The notes under the pieces: generated by a model
What the model saw: the letters and a program-made list of their open reading frames with translations, nothing else
What the model was told of the DNA's origin: nothing
Database searches by the model: none
Source: DASYKS01 sp035995205
GTDB lineage: Bacteria > Acidobacteriota > Thermoanaerobaculia > Multivoradales > UBA5704
DNA: 64,000 bases
Reading direction: 5' to 3'
Assembly: GCA_035995205.1 (NCBI GenBank)
Contig: DASYKS010000017.1
Coordinates: 151,169 to 215,168 of the forward strand
Translations under genes and position numbers: made by a program
Part shown: positions 53,652 through 61,759 of the stretch, in pieces
Position numbering within the stretch: position 1 is the first letter of the stretch
Layout of the letters: each line of letters opens with the position of its first letter

Positions 53652-55847
53652 ATGACGACGAAACCGCCACCCTCCCGCAAAAAACACTCGCGACAGCCCT
53701 CGCGGTCTGAGGGCCCGACGGCGACCCCCGCGTTCACCGCACCGCCTGAAGCCAGAGAGAGGTGGCGCCGTGCGCTGCCCGCCCTCCTGCTGCTGGCGAT
53801 CACTCTCCTCGCCTACCTGCCGGTGCTGCATGCGGGATTCATCTGGGACGACGACGACTACGTGACCCAAAACACCCTCCTTCAGGAGCCGGGCGGGCTC
53901 GCGCGGATCTGGACCGAGGTGGGCGCCACGCCGCAGTACTACCCACTGGTGTTCACCACGTTCTGGCTCGAAAACCAGCTTTGGGGGCTCGATCCGACGG
54001 GCTACCACCTGACCAACGTCCTGCTTCATGCGCTCGCCGCGATCCTGCTCTGGCGGGTGCTCCTCCGCTTGCGCATTCCGGGGGCGCTGCTCGCGGGGGC
54101 GCTGTTTGCGGTCCATCCGATCCACGTCGAATCGGTCGCCTGGATTACCGAGCGGAAGAACGTCCTCTCCGCCGTCTGCTTTTTGGCGGCGTTGCTGCTC
54201 TTCTTCCGCTTCCGCCCGCCGGGCGAGCCCTCCCCAGGGTGGCGCAAACGGCCGGCGATCGACTACGGGCTCGCGCTTCTCGCATTCACCGCCGCGTTGC
54301 TCGCCAAGACCGTCGCCGTTTCACTGCCGGTGGTGATTCTGGTGGTCGACACCTGGAAATCGCGCCGGGTGCGCGCGAGCGTCTGGCTTCCGACCCTGCC
54401 GTTGTTCGCGCTTGGGGCAATGTTCGCCCGGATCACCGCGAATTTGGAGCGGGCAAAGGTCGGCGCGGAGGGGGAAGCCTGGGACCTGTCGCTGCTCGAA
54501 CGCGGCCTGGTCGCCGCGCGCGCTCTCTGGCACTACGTGGGCAAGCTCCTCTGGCCGCACCCTTTGATCTTCATCTATCCCCGCTGGCGGATCGACGCGC
54601 ACGATGCCGTGCAGTGGCTGTTTCCCCTCGCTGCGCTCGCCGCATTCGTCGCCCTTTGGGCACTCCGGAAGAGGATCGGGGGCGGGCCGCTCGCCGCGGC
54701 ACTCTGCTACGGCGCGATGATCTTTCCCGCGCTCGGCTTCGTGAACGTCTTCCCGATGCTGTTCTCCTGGGTCGCGGATCACTTTCTCTATCTCGCCTCC
54801 GCCCCGCTGCTCACGCTGTTTGCCGCGGCGGCGACCTCCGCGGCGAAGCGGACGGGCAAGATCCTGGGACAAACCGCGGCGGCGGCCGTCGTGGTCGTTC
54901 TCGCCGCGCTCAGCTGGCGGCAAATCCCGATGTACCACGACGTCGAGACGCTTTGGCGCTCCACCATCGAGAGCAATCCGCAGGCGTGGATCGCCTACAA
55001 CAATCTGGGGGTGAGCCTAGTCGCCGCCGGCCAGACCGACGAGGCGATCGAAAGCTACAAGCGGGCGCTCGACCTCCATCCGCAGTTCTTTCAGGCGACC
55101 TCGAACCTCGCCGAGCTCTATCTCGCGCGCGGCCGGGCGGATCTCGCCGAGCCGCTGTACGAGAAACTGGTGGTGATCGCGCCGGGCAATGCCGTGGGCC
55201 AGTACCAGCTGGGGCTCGCGCGCCTGCGCCAGGGGCGGACTGCGGAGGCAGTCGACCGGTTCGAGCGCGCGTTGCGCCTACGGCCCGGGATGGCGAGCGC
55301 CCACGCCCGGCTCGGCGACGTGGCGCTCGCGCGCGGCGACTGGAGCGGGGCGATCACGCGCTACGCCGAGGCCAACCGCCGGGAGCCGAAGGACGGCCGT
55401 TCGCTGTTCTTGGAGAGCTTCGCGCTCACCGCGCTCGGGAACGGACCGGAAGCGATCGCGGCCCTGCGCCGGATGATCGACGTCGAGCCCGACAACCCGC
55501 AGGCCCTCGCGCGGCTCGCCCGCCTGCTCGCTACCTGGCCGGACCCCGCCGCGCGCAACGGAACGGAAGCGGTCAGCCTGGCCGAACGCGCCGCCGAGCT
55601 GTCCCACCGAGAGAACGGCACGGTCCTCGACGCCCTGGCGGCGGCCTACGCGGAGACGGGAGACTTTTCGCGCGCCGCAGCCACCGCGGGGAGGGCCGCG
55701 GAGACCGCGCGCTCGCGCGGCCGGGCCGAAGCGGCGCAAACCTTCGCGGGCCACGCCCGGCGCTTCGCGAACCGGCTGCCGCTTCGGATCGGGGCCGAGC
55801 CGCCGCCGCGCGAGCTGCTGGCGGAGGTGGCGGGCGGCGGTCCGTAG
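53652..55847 (+). CDS. TMTC-like membrane glycosyltransferase with C-terminal TPRs
   Basis: 731 residues. About ten membrane segments lie between residues 40 and 430. The first luminal loop carries the acidic GT-C motif GFIWDDDDYVTQN, followed by HLTNVLLHALAAILLWRVLL and GALFAVHPIHVESVAWITER, the typical protein O-mannosyltransferase/TMTC pattern. Residues about 435-700 are TPRs (AWIAYNNLGVSLVAAGQTDE). Related proteins glycosylate exported proteins; the acceptor here is unknown. Divergent from the sdh operon. Confidence 0.88.
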   Translation: MTTKPPPSRKKHSRQPSRSEGPTATPAFTAPPEARERWRRALPALLLLAITLLAYLPVLHAGFIWDDDDYVTQNTLLQEPGGLARIWTEVGATPQYYPLVFTTFWLENQLWGLDPTGYHLTNVLLHALAAILLWRVLLRLRIPGALLAGALFAVHPIHVESVAWITERKNVLSAVCFLAALLLFFRFRPPGEPSPGWRKRPAIDYGLALLAFTAALLAKTVAVSLPVVILVVDTWKSRRVRASVWLPTLPLFALGAMFARITANLERAKVGAEGEAWDLSLLERGLVAARALWHYVGKLLWPHPLIFIYPRWRIDAHDAVQWLFPLAALAAFVALWALRKRIGGGPLAAALCYGAMIFPALGFVNVFPMLFSWVADHFLYLASAPLLTLFAAAATSAAKRTGKILGQTAAAAVVVVLAALSWRQIPMYHDVETLWRSTIESNPQAWIAYNNLGVSLVAAGQTDEAIESYKRALDLHPQFFQATSNLAELYLARGRADLAEPLYEKLVVIAPGNAVGQYQLGLARLRQGRTAEAVDRFERALRLRPGMASAHARLGDVALARGDWSGAITRYAEANRREPKDGRSLFLESFALTALGNGPEAIAALRRMIDVEPDNPQALARLARLLATWPDPAARNGTEAVSLAERAAELSHRENGTVLDALAAAYAETGDFSRAAATAGRAAETARSRGRAEAAQTFAGHARRFANRLPLRIGAEPPPRELLAEVAGGGP

Positions 55848-55917
55848 AAGTAATTTGCCGTTCGTTCGAACGGACCGGTTGGCGATCGGGGCGGCTACGT
55901 AGTTGGGCTAGCCCTCC

Positions 55918-56022
55918 GGGACCGAGTTCTTGAACATCCAGACCCAGGTCCGGACCTCTCCGAACTTGGTCCGAGTCTCTCGGCTCTCGGTCTGGGCCTC
56001 TCGGACCCCGGTCCCAACAGCG
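55918..56022. repeat. Array E: five degenerate 21-bp units (family 1)
   Basis: Units start at 55918, 55939, 55960, 55981 and 56002, for example CCGAACTTGGTCCGAGTCTC. They share the CGGACCTGGGTCCGAG core of array B but are more diverged. The array ends where the IS630 remnant begins. Confidence 0.7.
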
Positions 56023-56242
56023 CCTCCTGGCTCAACATGGTGGAGCTTCTTCCGAGATCTGACCGAGACACAGATTTAGAGGTGTTTTTCACAGCGTTTC
56101 GGAACTTGAGACCACGATCCTGAGTGCGATCGAACAGCACAACATCGAACCCAAGCCGTTCATCTGGACTGCGAAGGCATCTGACATCCTTGAGAAAGTC
56201 ACCCGAACCCGCTGGAGTCTCGATAAGGTTGCATCCGCTTGA
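56019..56242 (+). pseudogene. IS630-family transposase remnant (C-terminal part, frameshifted)
   Basis: SASWLNMVE at 56019 matches the conserved 'SASWLNQVE' block of IS630 transposases. A second frame to 56242 reads GVFHSVSELETTILSAIEQH then NIEPKPFIWTAKASDILEKV, the family C-terminus. At least one frameshift and a missing N-terminal two-thirds show that it is dead. No terminal repeats were identified. Confidence 0.82.
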
Positions 56243-56275
56243 CGCACTACACTAGCCTGACATGACTATAGGGGT

Positions 56276-57265
56276 TTAAAGGCAGTGCTCTACTAGAGTG
56301 ATCTCGGGGAACTTACCAACATAATATGTAGATACCAAACCTTCGGAGATTTCGAAGCGAATCGCGGTATCGCCGGATCGTGATCGGTTAGTAAGATAGA
56401 GTCCGTGGTCGTCGTATTGATGCGGACCTATTTCAAGGGTTGAGCCGTAAATGCTTCTGATTCTTTTCTCTGTGCTTCCGATATGTGCACCCTCCGTTGT
56501 CGAGACCTCGGGTGAGCCGACATCGATCCGCGCAACACTTCCCTTTCGAATCATCACGCCGACCCCGGAATTATTGATAGGCATGAGGTAAAAGCAATCC
56601 TGGTCGCTGACGGACGAATACGCGTCGAGATTCTGATTGATTGCGCGGGACAGATCGTCTAAAGACATGCCGATTTTTACAGGACCGACGCCATCGTAAT
56701 CGACAGTCCAAGCTTCCTTGATCGGCTCCCGGGCAAATTCTGGGCTGTACGCGAGGTCTCTTCGACTAATTATCTTCCTGCTGTGTGGAATAAGATTGAA
56801 TGATCTCCTGGTAGCTTGTTGGTACTGCAGAACCAAGGGATTGCAGGAATTGTATCCCAGGTTCGTAGCTGAAACAAAGACTATGACCATCAAGAGGTCG
56901 AACAGGATCATTAGGGTGGAGGCGACAGTGGAGTCGCTATCTTCATCCTGACCATGACGGAAAGACCTTATGACTGAGAAAATATAGATAAAAAAGAACA
57001 CAACACCACCCAAGGCGCCCGTTAACTTCAACATCCAGCCGATCAATTGATGTCCGGAGCAGTGGAGTTCGCTCCCTATCATCCAGAGTAGCGGGAAGAA
57101 TCCAAAAATCAGGAGAGTTTTGAGGAGATGGAGGAGGGCCTCGATGACTTGTTTTAGATGCCGCCAGATTTCCCGTACCGCTTTCTCGGCTGTCCTGAGT
57201 GCAATCTTTAAGCTTCGATTAAGTAGAGCGATGAAACTTTGAAGCGCGTCTTCGACGATACTCAT
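56276..57265 (-). CDS. Membrane protein with C-terminal secreted-type domain; low GC, probably acquired
   Basis: 329 residues from an ATG at 57265 with AGGAGA about 7 nt upstream; an ATG 6 codons earlier is weaker. An amphipathic N-terminal helix is followed by membrane segments (LLKTLLIFGFFPLLWMIG, LTGALGGVVFFFIYIFSVI, STLMILFDLLMVIVFVSATN). The C-terminal part (VGPVKIGMSLDDLSRAINQN, DCFYLMPINNSGVGVMIRKG, SVARIDVGSPEVSTTEGAHI) resembles a beta-rich domain of small lipoproteins. Base composition and codon use are clearly lower in GC than the neighbours. No named family; function unknown. Confidence 0.72.
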   Translation of the reverse strand: MSIVEDALQSFIALLNRSLKIALRTAEKAVREIWRHLKQVIEALLHLLKTLLIFGFFPLLWMIGSELHCSGHQLIGWMLKLTGALGGVVFFFIYIFSVIRSFRHGQDEDSDSTVASTLMILFDLLMVIVFVSATNLGYNSCNPLVLQYQQATRRSFNLIPHSRKIISRRDLAYSPEFAREPIKEAWTVDYDGVGPVKIGMSLDDLSRAINQNLDAYSSVSDQDCFYLMPINNSGVGVMIRKGSVARIDVGSPEVSTTEGAHIGSTEKRIRSIYGSTLEIGPHQYDDHGLYLTNRSRSGDTAIRFEISEGLVSTYYVGKFPEITLVEHCL

Positions 57266-57361
57266 TGAGATGTCTCCTGGCACTGTATTTAATCATGACC
57301 ATTCAAAGAATTGAGACCTATGCGGTGAACATGCTATGCTTGCTCAAGATTTCACTTCTGA

Positions 57362-57490
57362 CTAAAGCGGAGAGGTCAGCTTCCTGAGCCCCTTCCGCAG
57401 GATCTCGGCCCGGGTCTGGCGTTCCTCGAACGCCTTGACCCGAAAAGCTCCCGCCTCGTTAGGTTGTAGCCGCAAAGTCATCCGAATCAT
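57362..57490 (-). CDS. Short ribbon-helix-helix-like protein (possible antitoxin)
   Basis: 42 residues from an ATG at 57490: MIRMTLRLQPNEAGAFRVKA, then FEERQTRAEILRKGLRKL. The strand-helix-helix pattern resembles CopG/Arc-type DNA-binding antitoxins. There is no clear ribosome site and no partner toxin nearby, so it may be a remnant. Apart from it, 57266-57682 shows no gene. Confidence 0.4.
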   Translation of the reverse strand: MIRMTLRLQPNEAGAFRVKAFEERQTRAEILRKGLRKLTSPL

Positions 57491-57682
57491 GCCGGACTTC
57501 GAGACAGTCGTCTCGCCTCCCCTAGTCCCAATCGCTCTTCTCCATGAAAAGAAGATAGTTGAGCTGTTTCGGCGGCTGGCTGCCTGTACGCTAACATACC
57601 CCCTTTAAGGCTCCCCACTTACGTCGCGCCGGCCCTGTAGGATGCCACCCGGCCAACGGATTTTTTGCTCTCGCTCGAAACA

Positions 57683-58100
57683 ACTCGTCGAGCAGGGCGA
57701 GCCGGCAGTTGAGCACCGCCGCTTGGAGCGAGTCGAGCCGGCTGTTGGCGCCGATCTCCAGAGGGTATAGCGCTCCGCTTGGCCGTGATTGCTCGGGCGT
57801 CGGGTCTTTTCGATCAGCTCGGGCTCATTGCCGGTCACCGCTCCGGCGTCGCCGAAGGCACCCAGGTTCTTGGTCGGAAAAAGCTCCAGGCGGCGATTCG
57901 CCCGAACCCTCCCACCCGCTTGCCGCGTCAGCGCGCATCGTGCGCCGGGGCGGCGTCCTCCATCAGGCAGAGCCCATGGCTGTCGCACACGCGGCATATC
58001 GCGTCGACCTCGAACGGCCAGCCATAAAGATGGACGGCGATCATGCCGACAGTGCGGTCGGTGATCCGCGCGGCGGCGTCCTCCAGCGAAATATTCTCAG
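57683..58100 (-). pseudogene. Partial duplicate of the DegT aminotransferase gene
   Basis: About 418 bp that closely match 59108-59525 inside the intact DegT gene on the same strand, including LGAFGDAGAVTGNEPELIEK and the segments around the PLP lysine. Small indels shift the frame, and both ends of the gene are missing. It is a broken direct repeat of the downstream gene. Confidence 0.88.
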
Positions 58101-58168
58101 CCGCGCTTCGAGAGGTCTACGACGCAGAAGGGGCGGGCGGGAGTAGAATCAGGGGAAAGGAGGGCGCC

Positions 58169-58354
58169 ATGAGGAAGAAACTGAAGAAGCTGGTGCTGGG
58201 GAAGGAGACTCTGTCCGATCTCGAAAGCGGCCTTGGCGATATCGCGGGAGCGGCCACCGCCAGCTGTACAGGCTGTGGCCCGCCTGCTTGCCCTTGGAGT
58301 GGATTCCGTACCTGCGTCACCTGCGGGGCGACCTGCGGCACCAACCTCTGCTGA
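58169..58354 (+). CDS. Cys-rich RiPP precursor peptide, class I lanthipeptide-like
   Basis: 61 residues from an ATG at 58169 with a strong AAGGAGGG. The leader MRKKLKKLVLGKETLSDLE has the basic start and KLxLxKETLxxL pattern of class I lanthipeptide precursors in Bacteroidota and Acidobacteriota. After GDIAGA comes a core of about 33 residues with seven cysteines (33, 36, 41, 49, 52, 56, 61) and eight Ser/Thr, spaced as in SCTGC, TCVTC and ATCGTNLC. No LanB/LanC-type enzyme, protease or exporter is in the window, so it would be matured in trans or be an orphan. Assignment by leader pattern only. Confidence 0.68.
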   Translation: MRKKLKKLVLGKETLSDLESGLGDIAGAATASCTGCGPPACPWSGFRTCVTCGATCGTNLC

Positions 58355-58380
58355 TTCCCCCAGCGAGATTGCGGTCGGCC

Positions 58381-58410
58381 GAGGGGAGGCGAAACACATC
58401 GCCTCCCCTC
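58381..58410 (+). terminator. Hairpin after the precursor peptide gene
   Basis: Perfect 12-bp stem GAGGGGAGGCGA-AACACA-TCGCCTCCCCTC starting 26 nt after the stop codon. There is no T-run, so it may be a terminator or an mRNA-stabilising hairpin. Confidence 0.65.
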
Positions 58411-58435
58411 TCTACCGCCTACTGGAGCTAGGACA

Positions 58436-58729
58436 CCGTCTAGATCACCACTGTTCTGGCCTAGATCACCACTGTTCTGGCCTAGATCACCACTGTTCTG
58501 GCCCAGACCACCACTGTTCTGGCTCAGATCACCAGTGTTCTGGCTTAGATCACCACTGTCCTGGCCTAGATCACCACTGTTCTGGCTCAGATCACCACTG
58601 TCCTGGCCTGGATCACCACTGTTCTAGCCCAGATCACCAGTGTTCTGGCCTGGATCACCACTGTTCTGGCTCAGACCACCACTGTTCTGGCTCAGACCAC
58701 CAGTGTTCTGGCCCAGATCACCACTGTTC
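58436..58729. repeat. Array D: 14 tandem units of exactly 21 bp (family 2)
   Basis: Units start every 21 bp from 58436 to 58709 without a single indel. They carry CTAGATCACCACTGTTCTGG with a few substitutions (T to C, A to G). The unit is the same as in array C. Most units contain GATC. Open frames across it encode only heptad repeats (DHHCSGL on one strand, QNSGDLG on the other), which I regard as shadows. The array ends 13 nt before the DegT stop codon and follows the precursor hairpin by 25 nt. Confidence 0.92.
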
Positions 58730-58742
58730 TGGCCGGAAGTTC

Positions 58743-59852
58743 CTATCCGAAGAAGCCCACGACCGCGTCGGCCACCGCATCGACCTCGTCGTCGGTCAGC
58801 TCGGGGAAGATCGGCAGGCAGAGAACCTGCCGGCCGGCGGCGGTCGCCAGGGGCAGATCGGGCATCGGGCTCGCCGCGAAACGCTCGGCGAACGCCGGCT
58901 GGTGATGCAGCGGCGACGGATAGTGAACCGAGGCGCCGATGCCCTTGCCCGCGAGGTGTTTCAGCAGGTCGTCGCGGCGCTCGGTGCGTAGCGTGAACTG
59001 GTGGTAGACCGATTCGACCTCCGGCCGGTCGGGCGGCAGGCGTAGATCTCCGACGCCCGCGAAACGTTCGGCGTAGCGCGCGGCGATTGTGCGGCGGCGG
59101 GCGTTGTCCTCGTCGAGCAGGGCGAGCCGGCAGTTGAGCACCGCCGCCTGTAGCGAGTCGAGCCGGCTGTTGGTGCCGATCTCCAGATGGGTATAGCGCT
59201 CGGCTTGGCCGTGATTGCCCTGGCGGCGGGTCTTTTCGACCAGCTCGGGCTCGTTGCCGGTCACCGCTCCGGCGTCGCCGAAGGCGCCGAGGTTCTTGGT
59301 CGGATAAAAGCTCCAGGCGGCGATTCGCCCGAACCCTCCCACCCGCTTGCCGCGCCAGCGCGCGCCGTGCGCCTGGGCGGCGTCCTCCATCAGCCAGAGT
59401 CCGTGGCTGTCGCAGACGCGGCAGATCGCGTCGACGTCGAACGGCCGGCCATAGAGATGGACAGCGATCATGCCGACGGTGCGGTCGGTGATCCGCGCCG
59501 AGGCGTCCTCCGGTGAGATATTGAGCGTTTCGGGATCGACGTCGACGAAAATCGGAACGCCTCCGACCAGCGCGACCGCCTCGGCGGTGGCAAAGAAGCT
59601 GAACGCGGGCACCAGAACCTCGTCGCCCGGTTTCACCCCCAGCACGCGCAGCGGCAGGATCAGCGCGTCGGTGCCGTTCGCGAGACCCGCGCACGCCGCG
59701 ACGCCGAGGTAGTGGGCGAACCCCTGCTCGAATTCCTTCACCTCCCGGCCGAGGATGAAACCGGTGGTGTCGAGAATGCCACGCCACCGCCGGTCGAGCT
59801 CGGGTTGCAGGCGGGCTACCGTACGGGTGAGGTCGAGAAAAGGCACGTTCAT
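58743..59852 (-). CDS. DegT/DnrJ/EryC1/StrS-family sugar aminotransferase
   Basis: 369 residues. The PLP-binding Lys186 is in AAWSFYPTKNLGAFGDAGAV; other family blocks are LANGTDALILPLRVLGVKPG, EDAAQAHGARWRGKRVGGFG and HYPSPLHHQPAF. These enzymes transaminate keto-sugars for O-antigen or glycoprotein glycans. The ATG overlaps the stop of the upstream glycosyltransferase-like gene (ATGA), so they form an operon. A fragment of the gene is duplicated 1.4 kb downstream. Confidence 0.94.
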   Translation of the reverse strand: MNVPFLDLTRTVARLQPELDRRWRGILDTTGFILGREVKEFEQGFAHYLGVAACAGLANGTDALILPLRVLGVKPGDEVLVPAFSFFATAEAVALVGGVPIFVDVDPETLNISPEDASARITDRTVGMIAVHLYGRPFDVDAICRVCDSHGLWLMEDAAQAHGARWRGKRVGGFGRIAAWSFYPTKNLGAFGDAGAVTGNEPELVEKTRRQGNHGQAERYTHLEIGTNSRLDSLQAAVLNCRLALLDEDNARRRTIAARYAERFAGVGDLRLPPDRPEVESVYHQFTLRTERRDDLLKHLAGKGIGASVHYPSPLHHQPAFAERFAASPMPDLPLATAAGRQVLCLPIFPELTDDEVDAVADAVVGFFG

Positions 59853-61606
59853 CGGGGGGCGGTCTCCGAGGCGGTTGGCATCGCTGAAGGGTTAGATTCG
59901 AGGGGCTCCGGCGGCTCCGGCGCGGCTCCGTCGATCGAGCCGCCCGGCTCGGGATCGCCGGTCAGGCGGCGCAGTGGGGCGTCGGTCCAGGGCGTGGCCC
60001 AGACGCCCAACCGGGAGTCGCCCATGGTGACGTTGTTGGCGATCTCCAAAGAAGCGACCAGCCGGAAACGCGGGTCGCGGGTCACCGCCGGAAACCAGGT
60101 GGGAAAGACGATCACGTAGTCGGGGCGGCGGCGCTCGATCGCGAGCAGCATCGCCGACTCGAAATCGAGCCCTTTTCTCATCTCCGCCGCCGCTTCCAGC
60201 CGGATCTCCGGGCTCGCGATGCCGACCAGGTCGATCACGCGATTGGGCAGGAGGAACTTGACCGCGCCAATATCATTGACCGCGAGCGCCGCGTCGGGCG
60301 GCAGGCGGGGGCCGAGCCAGCGCGCGATGCGGACGTCGGTATCTTGGACGTTGGCGACGTTTTGGGCGAAGAACAGGGAGCCGCGCCAGAGACCGACGAG
60401 TGTCGGCCAGGCGAGCAGCGCGAGCAGAATCGCGCGGAGCGGCAGGCTGGCCGGTTTTCCCGATTCCCCGAGGCCGATCCGCGCGCCGAGCGCGGCGGCG
60501 ACGCGTTCGAGGCCGAGAACCCCGAGGACGATCACGATCGGCATCAGCGGAAAGTAGTAGCGGCCGAAGTTGCCCGCGAGCAGGCCGCGCCCCGAGGGGC
60601 TGATCGTCGAGTAGGCGAGCGGCAGGGCGATCAGCCAGAGGGCGGGAAGCAGACCGCTATCGCGCCGCGTGCCCAGACGCTCGACCAAGGCGAGGACGCC
60701 CGCGCCGGCGAACAGCGTCATCCAGGGCACCGCGCGGAAGACGATCGACAGGATCGTCGCGACATATTGGAGGTCGGGGAGCAGACCGTGCGGATTGGCG
60801 CCCTTCGCCGAGAAGGTCGTCGGCAGGAAATGACCGCCGACCATCTTGTAGAACAAGAGCGGACCGACCAGCGCGAAGACCGCGAGCGGCAGCCCGAGGA
60901 GAACCGGTTTCCAGGCAGGCGGCCGCCAGAATAGCTCTCCAGGGCCGCCGGGGTCGCCCGTCTCTCCTTCGGAGCCGCCGGGAGCCTCGCCGTCCGGAGC
61001 GTGCGGAGCGCGGCGGCCGAACCCGACCAGCAGCCGATCGAGCACCGCCAGCACAAGCAGCAGAGCCCCCTCCGGCCGGGCGAGGATCGCGAGCCCGAAA
61101 ATCCCGAGCGAGAGCGGCGGCCGGCTCGGCTCGCGGCGCTCGCGCAGGTGGAGGACCATGCCGCCGACGCTCAATAGAACGAACAGCGGCACCTCCATGC
61201 CCGAAAGGGCCGACCAGACCAGCCACGAAGTGGCGGCGGCAAAGCCGGTCGCGACAGAAGCGCCCGCCTCCGACAGGTCAAGCTCGCGGGAAAGTCGCCA
61301 GATCGCGCTCAACCCGGCCAGATGGAGCGCAAGGCCAAGCGCCTTGGTCCACAAGACGACGTTGCCGGGGAGATAGAACAGCAGGGCGAGCAGAGCGGTC
61401 CACAGCGGGGCCGTCGAGCCGGTCACCCGCTCGCCCGGGTTGTAGGAGAGCCCGTGGCCGTGCGCCAGGTTCTTCGCGAACTGCAGATGGATCCAACTGT
61501 CGTCGAGCGGGAAACCGAAATCTCCCGAGAGCACGGTCGCCTCGGCCCCGAGATAGAGCAGGCAGAACAGCAAGCCCGCGGCGAGCAGCCAACGCGGCAT
61601 TCTCAT
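59849..61606 (-). CDS. GT-C type membrane glycosyltransferase-like protein
   Basis: 585 residues with about ten membrane segments. The first extracytoplasmic loop has GDFGFPLDDSWIHLQFAKNL, an acidic motif like that of polyprenyl-phosphate-dependent glycosyltransferases, followed by NPGERVTGSTAPLWTALLAL. A cytoplasmic Gly/Pro-rich loop (APHAPDGEAPGGSEGETG) and a periplasmic C-terminal domain follow. Donor and acceptor are unknown. It is the first gene of the operon with the DegT aminotransferase, which suggests surface glycan synthesis. Confidence 0.8.
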   Translation of the reverse strand: MRMPRWLLAAGLLFCLLYLGAEATVLSGDFGFPLDDSWIHLQFAKNLAHGHGLSYNPGERVTGSTAPLWTALLALLFYLPGNVVLWTKALGLALHLAGLSAIWRLSRELDLSEAGASVATGFAAATSWLVWSALSGMEVPLFVLLSVGGMVLHLRERREPSRPPLSLGIFGLAILARPEGALLLVLAVLDRLLVGFGRRAPHAPDGEAPGGSEGETGDPGGPGELFWRPPAWKPVLLGLPLAVFALVGPLLFYKMVGGHFLPTTFSAKGANPHGLLPDLQYVATILSIVFRAVPWMTLFAGAGVLALVERLGTRRDSGLLPALWLIALPLAYSTISPSGRGLLAGNFGRYYFPLMPIVIVLGVLGLERVAAALGARIGLGESGKPASLPLRAILLALLAWPTLVGLWRGSLFFAQNVANVQDTDVRIARWLGPRLPPDAALAVNDIGAVKFLLPNRVIDLVGIASPEIRLEAAAEMRKGLDFESAMLLAIERRRPDYVIVFPTWFPAVTRDPRFRLVASLEIANNVTMGDSRLGVWATPWTDAPLRRLTGDPEPGGSIDGAAPEPPEPLESNPSAMPTASETAPR

Positions 61607-61759
61607 CGGGCGCTCATCTTGGCGTTGATTGGGCGTTCATCGGGGCGTTCATCAGGAGCATGGGGGAGCGCCGCGGCGCGGGGGACGGCTTGGGGTCGGC
61701 ATCGGTCGATTGAGCTCGCGTCGAAGGCGGGAAGCATACACAAGGTCCCGCTGCCGACT

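Noticed and set aside
58436..58742. CRISPR array at the 14-unit repeat
   Set aside because: The whole 21-bp unit repeats with scattered substitutions. There is no alternation of a constant repeat with unique spacers and no cas gene in the window.
58233..58991. Histidine/cysteine-rich DHHCSGL repeat protein across array D
   Set aside because: It starts inside the precursor gene, runs through the array and ends antisense within the DegT gene. It is best explained as a shadow frame.
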